This document shows positions 53,806 to 62,272 of a stretch of DNA of 63,770 bases, piece by piece. The first letter of the stretch is position 1. The number at the start of each line of letters is the position of its first letter. The position numbers were made by a program, and so were the translations under genes. The stretch is taken from positions 1 through 63,770 of the forward strand of contig NZ_JBHUEM010000039.1 in assembly GCF_042680805.1 (NCBI RefSeq). The letters run 5' to 3'. The notes under the pieces are model-generated. The model saw nothing but the letters and a program-made list of their open reading frames with translations, made no database searches and was not told the origin of the DNA. This DNA comes from Bacillus_CJ salitolerans (GTDB lineage: Bacteria > Bacillota > Bacilli > Bacillales > SA4).

Positions 53806-54576
53806 TTGAATCATATCCAACCATCTAGACGTCAACGAGCTCATATTTCCCAGTTTACCCTTACTCAACTTCACCTTCGTAACCCTTTTGTGGTCGCATT
53901 TTTCTCGTTTGCTTATCCTGGATTTGGTCATTTACTGCAGCACCGTTATATGGCTGGATTTATCCTCATTATATGGGAACTGTTTATTAATCAATTAGCC
54001 CAAGTAAACCTGTGTATCTACTACAGTATGATTGGGGATTTTGATACAGCAAAGGAAGTCGTTAATGAACGATGGTTAATGCTCTATGTTGGGATTTACA
54101 TGCTAGGGATTTGGGATAGTTACCGAACCACCGTCGATATAAATAAACAATATATTTTAGCTGACCGGGAAGATGCCCCTCTTAAGCCTCTTCTTCTTGG
54201 TCCTTGGGGAATGAATTTTATGGACAAGCGTTTACCTTTGGTTGCTGCTGCATGGTCCGCCTTGATTCCTGGTCTTGGTCACCTTTACATACATAAAGTG
54301 TTAACGGGTTTCTTTATCTTCGGCTATACAATTGCAATTTTATATTTCGGAGAAATACCACTTGGAATTAAATACACCTTAGTAGGTCATTTTGAAAAAG
54401 CAAAAGAAATAACAGATATACAATGGGTACTATATCTACCTTCTATCTACTTATTTATTATTTACGATGCTTATTCATCTGCTGTTGAATACAACAAGCT
54501 TTTTGAAAAAGAAATGTCTAAATTCTTGAGACAGCGCTACCAAGACCCTCTTTTCGAGTTTCCCGTTAAGCATTAG
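53806..54576 (+). CDS. Multipass membrane protein with internal repeat
   Basis: 256 residues from a TTG at 53806 with GGAG 8 bases ahead; the open frame reaches back to 53680 without a site. Two similar halves: FFSFAYPGFGHLLQHRYMAG with the GDFDTAKEVVNERWLMLYV block, and WSALIPGLGHLYIHKVLTGF with HFEKAKEITDIQWVLYL. P-G-x-G-H-L-Y/L recalls TM2/DUF5683-type pairs of helices. Function unknown. Followed after 13 bases by the next gene: an operon. Confidence 0.65.
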   Translation: MNHIQPSRRQRAHISQFTLTQLHLRNPFVVAFFSFAYPGFGHLLQHRYMAGFILIIWELFINQLAQVNLCIYYSMIGDFDTAKEVVNERWLMLYVGIYMLGIWDSYRTTVDINKQYILADREDAPLKPLLLGPWGMNFMDKRLPLVAAAWSALIPGLGHLYIHKVLTGFFIFGYTIAILYFGEIPLGIKYTLVGHFEKAKEITDIQWVLYLPSIYLFIIYDAYSSAVEYNKLFEKEMSKFLRQRYQDPLFEFPVKH

Positions 54577-54589
54577 GAGTTGAGCCCCT

Positions 54590-55039
54590 TTGATGATCAT
54601 AGCGACTTTTGAAAACACAATATATATTGAGCTCGCCGTTAGCTCTCTCGAACAAATCGGCATTCCCAAGGAACGGATTTTTGCAGCTCCTCTTGATAAG
54701 CGAACAGAACCAAGAAGGGTCTTTGATTCCATCTATCAGGCTGACGGCTATAGTCTATTCGACTTGGGAGCAATCCTAGGGACATGCCTCATGCTTCTCG
54801 GTTCCATATACGGGTATGTACTGGCATGGGGCCCTATTATTTGGGGAATTATTGGAGCGGTTTCAGGCATTTTATTAGGTATACTTATAAAGCTGTTATT
54901 ACTAAATAAAAACAAAGGAAGCACCCGGAAAATCACCTCTGAGATTGTCTTAATGATACGCTGTGAGGACTACCAAAAAGAAAAAGTTGAACACACACTT
55001 TGGGATCATTTAGCTCTTGGGCTCACATGCATCAAATGA
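54590..55039 (+). CDS. Membrane protein, hypothetical
   Basis: 149 residues. N-terminal soluble part (TFENTIYIELAVSSLEQIGI, then PKERIFAAPLD) resembles the sensing part of 'general stress'-like alpha/beta domains. Two membrane helices follow (LGAILGTCLMLLGSIYGYVL; WGIIGAVSGILLGILIKLLL), then a C-terminal tail. TTG or the adjacent ATG may start it; GGAG overlaps the upstream gene end. Pairs with the preceding membrane protein. Confidence 0.6.
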   Translation: MMIIATFENTIYIELAVSSLEQIGIPKERIFAAPLDKRTEPRRVFDSIYQADGYSLFDLGAILGTCLMLLGSIYGYVLAWGPIIWGIIGAVSGILLGILIKLLLLNKNKGSTRKITSEIVLMIRCEDYQKEKVEHTLWDHLALGLTCIK

Positions 55040-55055
55040 AAGTCTACAAAGAAAT

Positions 55056-55082
55056 TTCGACAAGTGACTGTCACTTGTCGAA
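55056..55082. repeat. Perfect 27-base palindrome at convergent gene ends
   Basis: TTCGACAAGTGAC-T-GTCACTTGTCGAA, 13-bp arms around one base. It overlaps the stop codon of the VOC gene and lies 17 bases past the plus-strand gene. Its core AAGTGACTGTCACTT recurs with one change at 57317. Confidence 0.8.
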
Positions 55083-55448
55083 TCGATCCTGGTCGAATCG
55101 CTCAATTAACTCAATGACCTCGCCGTCTAGTGCCTGATAGAAAGCGATTTTCCAGCCGGTTTCAAGATCGTATGGTCCTTCGGCTATTTCTAAACCTTTA
55201 CTGGTTAAGTTTTGAATCCATTTATCTAAATTTGATACCTCTAGTGCAAAATGAAAGGTATGATGGAACGGTCCTTGTTGTTCCTCTGATTGAATGAGTT
55301 CTATTATTACTCGTTCACGAGCGATAAAAATGATTTCTTCCCCTAGTAGCGTCAATCGCTTCACCGGTTTAAACTCAAAGTAATATTCGTAGAATTGTGC
55401 TGATTTCGCTAAATTAGTCACATATAAACCCACATGATGATGCTTCAT
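55071..55448 (-). CDS. VOC (glyoxalase/dioxygenase-like) protein
   Basis: 125 residues, single VOC unit: HHHVGLYVTNLAKSAQFYEY at the start (metal-binding His), HTFHFALEVSNLDKWI in the middle (second His) and QALDGEVIELIE at the end (Glu). Such proteins dimerise to make a metal site for isomerase, lyase or resistance roles. It lies 1 base past the QueA-like gene stop codon, hence co-transcribed with it and with the SDR gene. Confidence 0.85.
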   Translation of the reverse strand: MKHHHVGLYVTNLAKSAQFYEYYFEFKPVKRLTLLGEEIIFIARERVIIELIQSEEQQGPFHHTFHFALEVSNLDKWIQNLTSKGLEIAEGPYDLETGWKIAFYQALDGEVIELIERFDQDRFDK

Positions 55449-55449
55449 A

Positions 55450-56481
55450 TTATACCTCGATTGGTAAGATCAGGTTCATATCTCCAAATTCGTGCCAAAG
55501 GTATCCTTGTTTTAACGCTGCTTCATAAGCATGGATAAGTTTCTTTTTCTCAATAAGAGACGTGAGAAGATCTAAATGACTCGCTTCAGGTTCATGTAAT
55601 CCTGTAATTAGACCATCTATAGCTTTCAGTTTCATACCTGCTTTAATATATAATCTTGTCGTTCCTTCTCCACTACGAACATGTCCGTTATCGTCTGCCA
55701 CGGTCTCAATCGCACGTACAACGGTTGTTCCGACAGCTATAATTCTTCGTCGATCTTTTTTCGCCTGATTAATAACCTTTGCAGTATGCAAAGGAATATG
55801 AAATGCCTCTGGGTGATTCGTTGGATTTGGCCAGCGATCATTCCCGTAATAGCTGAGACCAGCATGTAGCTGCAGGATGACGACCTCAATTCCCTTTTTC
55901 TTTAATCGATTTAAAAGTTGCCACGTAAAGGCACGTCCGGCAGATGGCATTTCTACTGATCCAGGGACAGAAGCGTAAACTGTCTGGTACGCTTCAAGCG
56001 GCCATGGATGCTCAATATATTCGTAACGGATGGGCTCACCATATTTGTAAATAAATTGATAGAAATCAGCTCCACCTACTGAAAATGAAAGTACTACTAA
56101 CGGTCGTTCACTACCTTGTCCTTCAATTGTTGCCGTAACCTCATTCGAAAATTCAATACATTTAGTATTGGAATAGATCCCTCCTACAATAAGTGCTTCC
56201 CATGTTTGAGCTGAAACCCTTCGTGATAAACGAATTTCTACTTCTCTTTTTCCTTGCTTGCCCTTTAATACGGCAGGGATGGTCCGGCTATTATTGAGTA
56301 CAACGACATCGCCAGGTTGTAAGAATGAATCTAATTCATTAAAATGGTGATTAGAAAATTGTCCTGTCTTACGATCAAGCACCATCATCCTGACTGAATC
56401 TCTACTTTTACCCGTTAATTCAATTGGTATATTCGCACTCTGAGTCGTTGGAATTTCAAATTGCTCATTCGCTAATGTCAT
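55450..56481 (-). CDS. QueA paralogue (SAM:tRNA ribosyltransferase-isomerase family)
   Basis: 343 residues with QueA-family blocks (PGDVVVLNNSRTIPAVLKGK; VEIRLSRR; YQTVYASVPGSVEMPSAGRA; RRRIIAVGTTVVRAIETVAD). True QueA transfers the ribosyl moiety of SAM to preQ1-tRNA and is encoded beside tgt and ruvB. Here the neighbours are an SDR and a VOC gene, and blocks such as LHAGLSYYGNDRWPNP depart from the QueA LHVGLGTF pattern, so the substrate probably differs. Its ATG overlaps the SDR stop codon by 4 bases. Confidence 0.85.
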   Translation of the reverse strand: MTLANEQFEIPTTQSANIPIELTGKSRDSVRMMVLDRKTGQFSNHHFNELDSFLQPGDVVVLNNSRTIPAVLKGKQGKREVEIRLSRRVSAQTWEALIVGGIYSNTKCIEFSNEVTATIEGQGSERPLVVLSFSVGGADFYQFIYKYGEPIRYEYIEHPWPLEAYQTVYASVPGSVEMPSAGRAFTWQLLNRLKKKGIEVVILQLHAGLSYYGNDRWPNPTNHPEAFHIPLHTAKVINQAKKDRRRIIAVGTTVVRAIETVADDNGHVRSGEGTTRLYIKAGMKLKAIDGLITGLHEPEASHLDLLTSLIEKKKLIHAYEAALKQGYLWHEFGDMNLILPIEV

Positions 56482-57215
56482 TTCTCACCACTTCCTTTCG
56501 ATTCTAAGAAGCTTTGTGCTTCAAATCTTTGACCATTTACTGCTATTGATTGGTCTGAACCTAAATATAGAAAGACACCTACAACTTCGTTTGGTTCAGC
56601 AAGCTCATAGTCACAACTAGGAACAGCAATGTCATGCATCTCCGTGTTCATTTCACCGGGATCTACCATATTTATTCTTACACCTGTTTCTTCCAGTTCT
56701 TCTGCCCATGTTTGAGTTAAACCTTCTACCGCAAACTTTGATATCCCATATGCGCCCCACTCAGCAAATCCTGTTCTCCCAGCCTCTGACGTTACATTAA
56801 TAACAGATCCTTCATTTCTAGACAGCATCCCTGGCAATACTCGTTTCGTAAGTAGAAACGGGTTCATGACATTCACGCTGAGTACCTCTTCAAACTTTTC
56901 AGCTGAGTAATCTAACAACAACTTCGGGCCATGCCCAAATATTGAAGCATTATTAACAAGAACATCTATTTGCCCATAAACATTTTCGACTACGGATACA
57001 AACCGATCGACATCCCGTATTTTGGCGACATCTGCAATCACAGCAATTACTTCTGCTCCCATGCTTTCTAGCTCTTTTTTCACCTGTTGCAAAGCTTCTT
57101 CGCCTCTTGAACAGATTGCAAGACGATACCCTTCCTTCGCAAACGCAATAGCTAATGCCTTCCCCAGCCCTTTTGAAGCCCCCGTAATCATCGCAACCTT
57201 TTGATTTCCCTTCAT
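56478..57215 (-). CDS. SDR-family oxidoreductase
   Basis: 245 residues: cofactor loop ITGASKGLGKALA, NNAS in VLVNNASIFGHG, Ser in INVTSEAGRTG, Tyr-x3-Lys in GAYGISKFAVEG. The C-terminal end is unusual (SDQSIAVNGQRFEAQSFLES). AGGAGAG precedes the ATG. First gene of an SDR/QueA-like/VOC operon with 4-base and 1-base junctions. Confidence 0.88.
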   Translation of the reverse strand: MKGNQKVAMITGASKGLGKALAIAFAKEGYRLAICSRGEEALQQVKKELESMGAEVIAVIADVAKIRDVDRFVSVVENVYGQIDVLVNNASIFGHGPKLLLDYSAEKFEEVLSVNVMNPFLLTKRVLPGMLSRNEGSVINVTSEAGRTGFAEWGAYGISKFAVEGLTQTWAEELEETGVRINMVDPGEMNTEMHDIAVPSCDYELAEPNEVVGVFLYLGSDQSIAVNGQRFEAQSFLESKGSGEK

Positions 57216-57315
57216 CCTTCATCTCTCCTTCAACCGTCTTCTTACTTTCATTATAAGAAGAACAACACCTACCCGAATCATGTGAAAGATGGAATAATCT
57301 CTACAACTTTAGAAC

Positions 57316-57332
57316 GAAGTGACAGTCACTTC
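57316..57332. repeat. Short palindrome GAAGTGACAGTCACTTC
   Basis: Perfect 17-base palindrome between the divergent SDR operon and the sigma factor gene, sharing its core with the one at 55056-55082. CGAAGTTTGTCGAAAC follows. Confidence 0.7.
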
Positions 57333-57483
57333 CCGAAGTTTGTCGAAACTTTTCTTTTCAATGACATTTACTGGTACGAAACTGCATTATTCGGATAAAA
57401 TAAAAAAAAGAAGTCTCCCCCATATCTTTTCATGCGTGCTAATCGTTTTAAAGGGTAGAGACGTTACTGAAGGAGTGATCACA

Positions 57484-58206
57484 GTGTATAACGAGCTTAG
57501 AGAGGGGTCTATGGATCATAAAGAAAAGAAAAGTCATGTTTCAGAGGAAGTACTAGTAGAATTCTATCCAAGACTTCGTCAGTATTGTCATTTTCTAACG
57601 CAGAGTAGCTGGGATGGTGAGGACCTTGCTCAAGAAGCCTTATTAAAGGTATGGAAAAAATATGGTAGCAACGAGGACGTTACTTCATCATTACTCAATA
57701 AAGTTGCTCATAATCATTGGGTTGACACACTCCGCAAACGTGGCAAGGAAACCGTAGAGCGCGTGCCAGAAAAAGCGTTAGATGAAATGATTCAAGTGGA
57801 TAACCGGGATGAAACCATACAATTGCTGTTAAATATTCTAACACCAAAACAGGTCATCATGTTTACGTTAAAAGAAGGATTTCAGTACCAGCTTTCGGAA
57901 ATTGCGGACCTTCTTCAAACAACGGAGACAGCTGTAAAAGCGACCATTCACCGAGCTAAACAAAAACTCGAAAAGCGTGAATCACTAAACCGGAATCCAC
58001 TCGTCGACCAATACTGGGATAATGAAGAGAGAGGTAGAATCGAAACCGTTGTACATGAAGCCTTGACCCGCCAAGATCCTACGATCATTATAAAGAGCAT
58101 TCCTTCTATCCATTCTCTAAAGAAGGAACATACAAATCCAATCTTCTCGATGCACAAATTGCGTCACTTTACTTCTCCTTCAAGTTTCGCTCGAATGGCA
58201 GCCTAG
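57484..58206 (+). CDS. Sigma-70 family (ECF-like) factor
   Basis: 240 residues from the GTG at 57484 (AGGAG 8 bases ahead); the longer frame to 57319 is rejected. Region 2 (YCHFLTQSSWDGEDLAQEAL; WVDTLRKRG) and region 4 (QYQLSEIADLLQTTETAVKA) are clear. About 65 residues follow region 4 (NRNPLVDQYWDNEERGRIET), reminiscent of ECFs with C-terminal regulatory extensions but without a SnoaL fold. No anti-sigma gene is adjacent; the next gene is clpP, 50 bases on. Confidence 0.82.
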   Translation: MYNELREGSMDHKEKKSHVSEEVLVEFYPRLRQYCHFLTQSSWDGEDLAQEALLKVWKKYGSNEDVTSSLLNKVAHNHWVDTLRKRGKETVERVPEKALDEMIQVDNRDETIQLLLNILTPKQVIMFTLKEGFQYQLSEIADLLQTTETAVKATIHRAKQKLEKRESLNRNPLVDQYWDNEERGRIETVVHEALTRQDPTIIIKSIPSIHSLKKEHTNPIFSMHKLRHFTSPSSFARMAA

Positions 58207-58255
58207 TAAAAATTACATGTTTACTAGCTCAATAAAACGAGGGAGGCAATTAAAT

Positions 58256-58831
58256 ATGAATACGATTCCTTATGTTGTGGAACAATCTAGTCGTGGAGAA
58301 CGCTCGTACGATATTTACTCAAGGCTTTTAAAAGACCGGATTATTATGATTGGTGATGAAATAAATGATGCAGTGGCAAACAGTGTCGTTGCACAGCTGT
58401 TATTCCTCGCAGCGGATGACCCGGACAAAGATATCTCTCTATACATTAACAGCCCTGGTGGTTCGACAACAGCTGGATTTGCAATATTTGATACGATGCA
58501 ATATATTAAGCCAGATGTAAGAACCATTTGTACGGGAATGGCTGCATCATTCGGTGCTATGCTTCTCATAGCTGGAACAAAAGGAAAGCGGTTCGCTTTG
58601 CCGAACAGTGAAATAATGATTCATCAACCACTAGGCGGTGCAAGAGGCCAAGCGACTGAGATAGAGATTTCAGCGAAACGAATTCTTAAACTAAGAGAGC
58701 ATATTAACCAAATTATTGCGGATCGAACTGGACAATCAGTAGAGAAAGTAGCAAATGATACAGACCGAGATTTCTTTATGAGTGCTGAGGAAGCAAAGGA
58801 ATATGGGATTATCGATGAGGTAATTAAATAG
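58256..58831 (+). CDS. clpP: ClpP protease subunit, probable paralogue
   Basis: 191 residues from the ATG at 58256 (MNTIPYVVEQSSRGERSYDI; GGGAGGC ahead). Catalytic triad at the canonical positions: Ser98 (GMAASFGA), His123 (IMIHQPLGG), Asp172 (DTDRD). It forms the barrel that degrades proteins fed by ClpX/ClpC. Its position behind a sigma factor gene, probably in one transcript, suggests a second, condition-specific ClpP rather than the housekeeping gene; that is inference. Confidence 0.92.
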   Translation: MNTIPYVVEQSSRGERSYDIYSRLLKDRIIMIGDEINDAVANSVVAQLLFLAADDPDKDISLYINSPGGSTTAGFAIFDTMQYIKPDVRTICTGMAASFGAMLLIAGTKGKRFALPNSEIMIHQPLGGARGQATEIEISAKRILKLREHINQIIADRTGQSVEKVANDTDRDFFMSAEEAKEYGIIDEVIK

Positions 58832-58834
58832 TAG

Positions 58835-58887
58835 AAAAAAGAAGAAATCGCCAAATTCCATATGAAACTGGTGATTTCTTCTTTTTT
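58835..58887 (+). terminator. Terminator of the sigma-clpP unit
   Basis: AAAAAAGAAGAAATC.CCA pairs with TGG.GATTTCTTCTTTTTT around a 14-base loop. Confidence 0.8.
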
Positions 58888-58965
58888 ATATGAACAAAGT
58901 ATATTCTTATAAAAGAGCCGTCTTAATGGCAAACAACACTTTTTTCCATAACTAGAGCTCGCTAG

Positions 58966-59658
58966 TCAACTCGTGGCACTCTCATATTTTAATACAAATA
59001 ATGGCTTGTCTTGCACCCATTCAGCAAAAAGCACATCCCGGTAATCAGATATATCTTGCTGTTCTAGCTCACTCTTCAGCCATTGTTCGTCAAACCCTAC
59101 TTCTTTTAAATTTTTTTGAACGACTTCACCATCTAAGATCAGATTAATGGGCAAAGAGACTGAACTGAGAGGGACGTTTAAGTCCTGGTTTTTAGGTGTA
59201 TCAAAAGCTGGCTTTGGTAAAACACTTACTAATCCGTTCGTCTCAATAATGGCAAACTCCACTTCTTGGAATGAAAAATATCCTTGCTGTCGAATTAAGC
59301 TTTGTAATTGATTAATATCGAGCCTTGCCTTTTTTAAGGCATTATATTTTATTTGTCCTTTATGAATTACAATGTTAGGCTCTCCTTCAAGTATCTTTCG
59401 TGATCCTTTAAATTTTTGGGTGAGAAACTCTATAAAATAAATCAGTACTCCCCAAAGAGTTACTGCAAATAGGATTTCCGTAATTTTTACTTCATGGTCA
59501 TAAATGGCATTTCCTAATAATTCTCCTAAAATTAACGCTGAGATAAAGTCAAAGGGTGTAATTTGAGAAAATTGAGTTTTCCCCTGGACCTTCGTCACGA
59601 TAAACAATAAACCTAAACCGATAGTAATTTCTAGTGCAATAGATAAATAGTGGTTCAA
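58966..59658 (-). CDS. DUF421 (YetF-like) membrane protein
   Basis: 230 residues from a TTG at 59658 (LNHYLSIALEITIGLGLLFI) with GGGAGGTG about 6 bases ahead. Three N-terminal helices including TPFDFISALILGELLGNAIY, then two cytoplasmic alpha/beta units (ARLDINQLQSLIRQQGYFSF), the YetF/DUF421 architecture. Function poorly known; some members are expressed in spores or under stress. Confidence 0.85.
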   Translation of the reverse strand: MNHYLSIALEITIGLGLLFIVTKVQGKTQFSQITPFDFISALILGELLGNAIYDHEVKITEILFAVTLWGVLIYFIEFLTQKFKGSRKILEGEPNIVIHKGQIKYNALKKARLDINQLQSLIRQQGYFSFQEVEFAIIETNGLVSVLPKPAFDTPKNQDLNVPLSSVSLPINLILDGEVVQKNLKEVGFDEQWLKSELEQQDISDYRDVLFAEWVQDKPLFVLKYESATS

Positions 59659-59699
59659 GCTTGCACCTCCCACTTCCATTATGGAAAAAAAAGGAGCAC

Positions 59700-59972
59700 T
59701 TAAAACCTCATTTCATGATAAAATGTATCTCCTTGCTCTCGGAATAAATAACCTTTTACATTCCCATTACAGGATGAAATTACAACAATAATAAAGCTAC
59801 CCATCACTATTGAAATCCATGTGAATCTTCCCAAGATGTACAAACTTACATACATTCTCCGGATAAAGGTGTAAGGCGTATTGTTTTCACCACTCCGAAT
59901 GAAAAAGACAATTACAACAAACGAAAGCACTAGGGTCATCCAATACTTAATTCCTCCAACTGTATCTTTCAC
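59700..59972 (-). CDS. Small membrane protein
   Basis: Up to 90 residues from a GTG (AAGGG ahead, weak); an internal ATG at 59939 is an alternative. Two hydrophobic segments (YWMTLVLSFVVIVFFI; TWISIVMGSFIIVVIS). No family recognised. It sits 15 bases downstream of the SMR gene stop codon on the same strand. Confidence 0.45.
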   Translation of the reverse strand: MKDTVGGIKYWMTLVLSFVVIVFFIRSGENNTPYTFIRRMYVSLYILGRFTWISIVMGSFIIVVISSCNGNVKGYLFREQGDTFYHEMRF

Positions 59973-59987
59973 TTGTCTTATGACCCT

Positions 59988-60302
59988 TTAGTGTGACCAT
60001 TTCAGCCCGACGACTCCAATAATAATTAAAATGATACAGCCCGTTTTCATCCATGTGAGATTTTCTTGGAATACAAATACACCAATGATAAAGACAAGCA
60101 TTGTCCCAGCTCCTGACCAAATAGCATAGGCAATGCTAAGGTCAATTGTTTTTACAGCAATTGCAAATAAGGCAAAACATGCACCATAAAACACAAATAG
60201 CAGGACACTGGGGATAGGATTTGTAAGTCCATTCGAAAGCTTCATAGAAATGGTTCCAGCTACCTCGAGAAGAATCGTCACAATTAATAATATCCATGCC
60301 AT
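59988..60302 (-). CDS. SMR-family small exporter
   Basis: 104 residues with four helices and the SMR essential Glu in helix 1 (TILLEVAGTISMKLS), plus GACFALFAIAVKTIDLSIAY and AIWSGAGTMLVF. It exports cationic drugs or guanidinium in exchange for protons as a dimer; the GuaX/SugE versus EmrE choice is not clear. It follows the SgrR-like gene by 26 bases and may be its regulatory target. Confidence 0.88.
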   Translation of the reverse strand: MAWILLIVTILLEVAGTISMKLSNGLTNPIPSVLLFVFYGACFALFAIAVKTIDLSIAYAIWSGAGTMLVFIIGVFVFQENLTWMKTGCIILIIIGVVGLKWSH

Positions 60303-60328
60303 GATTTACACCACCTTTGTAAATCTTT

Positions 60329-62107
60329 TCAACTTTTTACACCTCTGTCTCTTCGAAACCATATGTGATAAAAATCTAACCATCCCTGAGCATTGAGCGT
60401 TGCTTCTTGGACCATTGAATCTGAATGCACCCTTGCCTGATTTCGATAAAGAGGAATCACTTGGCACACATCCAAAAGTTTCTTTTCAATTTCCTTTAAG
60501 ATTGTGAGACGTACCTCTTCGCTATCCGCCTCAAATAGGTGATCTAATGATTTTTCCATATATAATTTCATCTCTTCTCTCATATGACAAAAAATAAAGC
60601 TATTACGTGCAAGTATTATGTGCAGGAAATTTCTCTCTATTTCTTCATCAAGACTTGCACTATCATGAAGGATATCTGCTTTTTCAAGTGTTTCTGCCTG
60701 TAACAACTCAGTCGCCTCAACATAATGAGATTCAATATGTACTCCATATTTTCCGCACTGCTGCTGAATCCATGTTACATCTTCTTGATGATCCTCGTCG
60801 GTAAACGTATACAAGTGAAGTACTTCACCATTATATCCACTCTCAGCCAAAAGCTGTTGAACTGATTGACTTACTATTTCGAACTTGAGAGAATCTCGAA
60901 GAAAACCATGGGCAATCTCTTCTCTTGGGCCACCAAGTTCGCTTATTAGTTTTTGACGGTCCAACATGATTGTAAGAGCTTGCCGCAGCTTTATGCTTTG
61001 GAGAGGCCCTGTTTTTTTACAATTGAGAGTGAGATACTGTACATTCCATTCTAGCACCCTACTTTGTTTTCTATCAGATGTTTCTTCTTCCTTTTGTAAC
61101 AACCCAAATCTAACATCGTGAGGTTTATCATCATCCTGCCTTCCCTCCTCAACATTCCAGAGCTCCACAACATCTAGATAGGGCCTGCCCTTAAAATAAT
61201 GAGAATGTGCGTTTAATTGAATTACAAATTCATTCAATTGTGATAGATAGAAAGGACCCGTCCCAATTAGTAGCGTTTCTATGTCAAAACCATCCGGAAC
61301 AATAGATAATCTTTCATCACATAGAATCTGTAGGAGAAAGGGATAGGGCTTAGAAAAAGAAATGGCTACCTCTCCTTCATTAATAGCCTTAATGGATGAC
61401 ATTGTTTTCATCATCCACTTATAAGCATTATCCGTCCTTTTTACCCTAATAAGAGAATACACCACATCATGAGCTGTTAACGTTTCTCCATTATGAAATC
61501 GAATACCTTTTCTCAGAAAAAAACTCCAATTTTTACATTCTTGATCATGCTCCCAGTAAAAAGCTAAGTGCGGTTCAATTTCCCTTGTCTGTTTGTTGTA
61601 ACGAACGAGAGTATCACATACCTGTTTCACTATATGACATTCTGAACGAAGGTGGGCATGTAAGGGGTCTAGCGATGCTAACAAATTGAATTGAACCTTT
61701 AGACGTAATAAATCTACCTTTTCCTCTTCAACTGATTCGACATGAAAGCCAAATAATGATTCAAACCATTGATCAAATTGCTTTCTTAATGAATCAACAT
61801 CACCCTCATGCTCAGAGATCATCTTCCTAGCTTCCTTTATCTCTCCTGCTTTTACGAACTCCTTACATCTTTGAATAACGAGATTCGTCGGATTTTTTCG
61901 GAAAACAATACGGGAGCGGTTCCCTCTCCCTCTGCCTGGTAACCAGTCTATCCAGCCTTGCTCTACTAATTTTGCAATAACGAGATTACTATTTCGATCT
62001 GTACAATATAATAGCTGCGAGATTTCTTTTATTGATATTTCTATTTTTTTGTTAATAGAAGGAGCAATTCCATTAAACAACTGTATATAATGTGTTAATA
62101 TATTCAA
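60329..62107 (-). CDS. SgrR-like regulator (HTH plus SBP_bac_5 domain)
   Basis: About 590 residues: an N-terminal winged-helix (ISIKEISQLLYCTDRNSNLV; GWIDWLPGRGRGNRSRIVFR) and a large solute-binding domain of family 5 (SFFLRKGIRFHNGETLTAHD; NCKKTGPLQSIKLRQALTIM). E. coli SgrR senses sugar-phosphate stress; Bacillus homologues often sit beside transporter genes, here an SMR exporter. The start is uncertain (TTG 62107 or GTG 62116, neither with a good ribosome site; the frame stays open to 62254). Confidence 0.8.
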   Translation of the reverse strand: MNILTHYIQLFNGIAPSINKKIEISIKEISQLLYCTDRNSNLVIAKLVEQGWIDWLPGRGRGNRSRIVFRKNPTNLVIQRCKEFVKAGEIKEARKMISEHEGDVDSLRKQFDQWFESLFGFHVESVEEEKVDLLRLKVQFNLLASLDPLHAHLRSECHIVKQVCDTLVRYNKQTREIEPHLAFYWEHDQECKNWSFFLRKGIRFHNGETLTAHDVVYSLIRVKRTDNAYKWMMKTMSSIKAINEGEVAISFSKPYPFLLQILCDERLSIVPDGFDIETLLIGTGPFYLSQLNEFVIQLNAHSHYFKGRPYLDVVELWNVEEGRQDDDKPHDVRFGLLQKEEETSDRKQSRVLEWNVQYLTLNCKKTGPLQSIKLRQALTIMLDRQKLISELGGPREEIAHGFLRDSLKFEIVSQSVQQLLAESGYNGEVLHLYTFTDEDHQEDVTWIQQQCGKYGVHIESHYVEATELLQAETLEKADILHDSASLDEEIERNFLHIILARNSFIFCHMREEMKLYMEKSLDHLFEADSEEVRLTILKEIEKKLLDVCQVIPLYRNQARVHSDSMVQEATLNAQGWLDFYHIWFRRDRGVKS

Positions 62108-62195
62108 CCCTATCACGCCAATTCTGAAAAATCGTAAATTTATCCTATATAAATAAATTATACATTGTACTATTATTAATTTGTTCACTAATAGT

Positions 62196-62225
62196 TTGCA
62201 ATTTTTTACAATAGATTGATATAAT
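62196..62225 (+). promoter_or_regulatory. Promoter of the AimR-like gene
   Basis: TTGCAA (62196-62201), 18-base spacer, perfect TATAAT (62220-62225), 48 bases before the ATG. A CTATTA...TAATAG dyad (about 62170-62194) lies just upstream. Confidence 0.65.
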
Positions 62226-62272
62226 ATTGAAAACATACCATGATACCTAGCCAAAAACAGGGAGGGGATAGT

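Noticed and set aside
57319..57483. N-terminal extension of the sigma factor
   Set aside because: No ribosome site at 57319 and sequence unlike sigma factors; AGGAG precedes GTG 57484.
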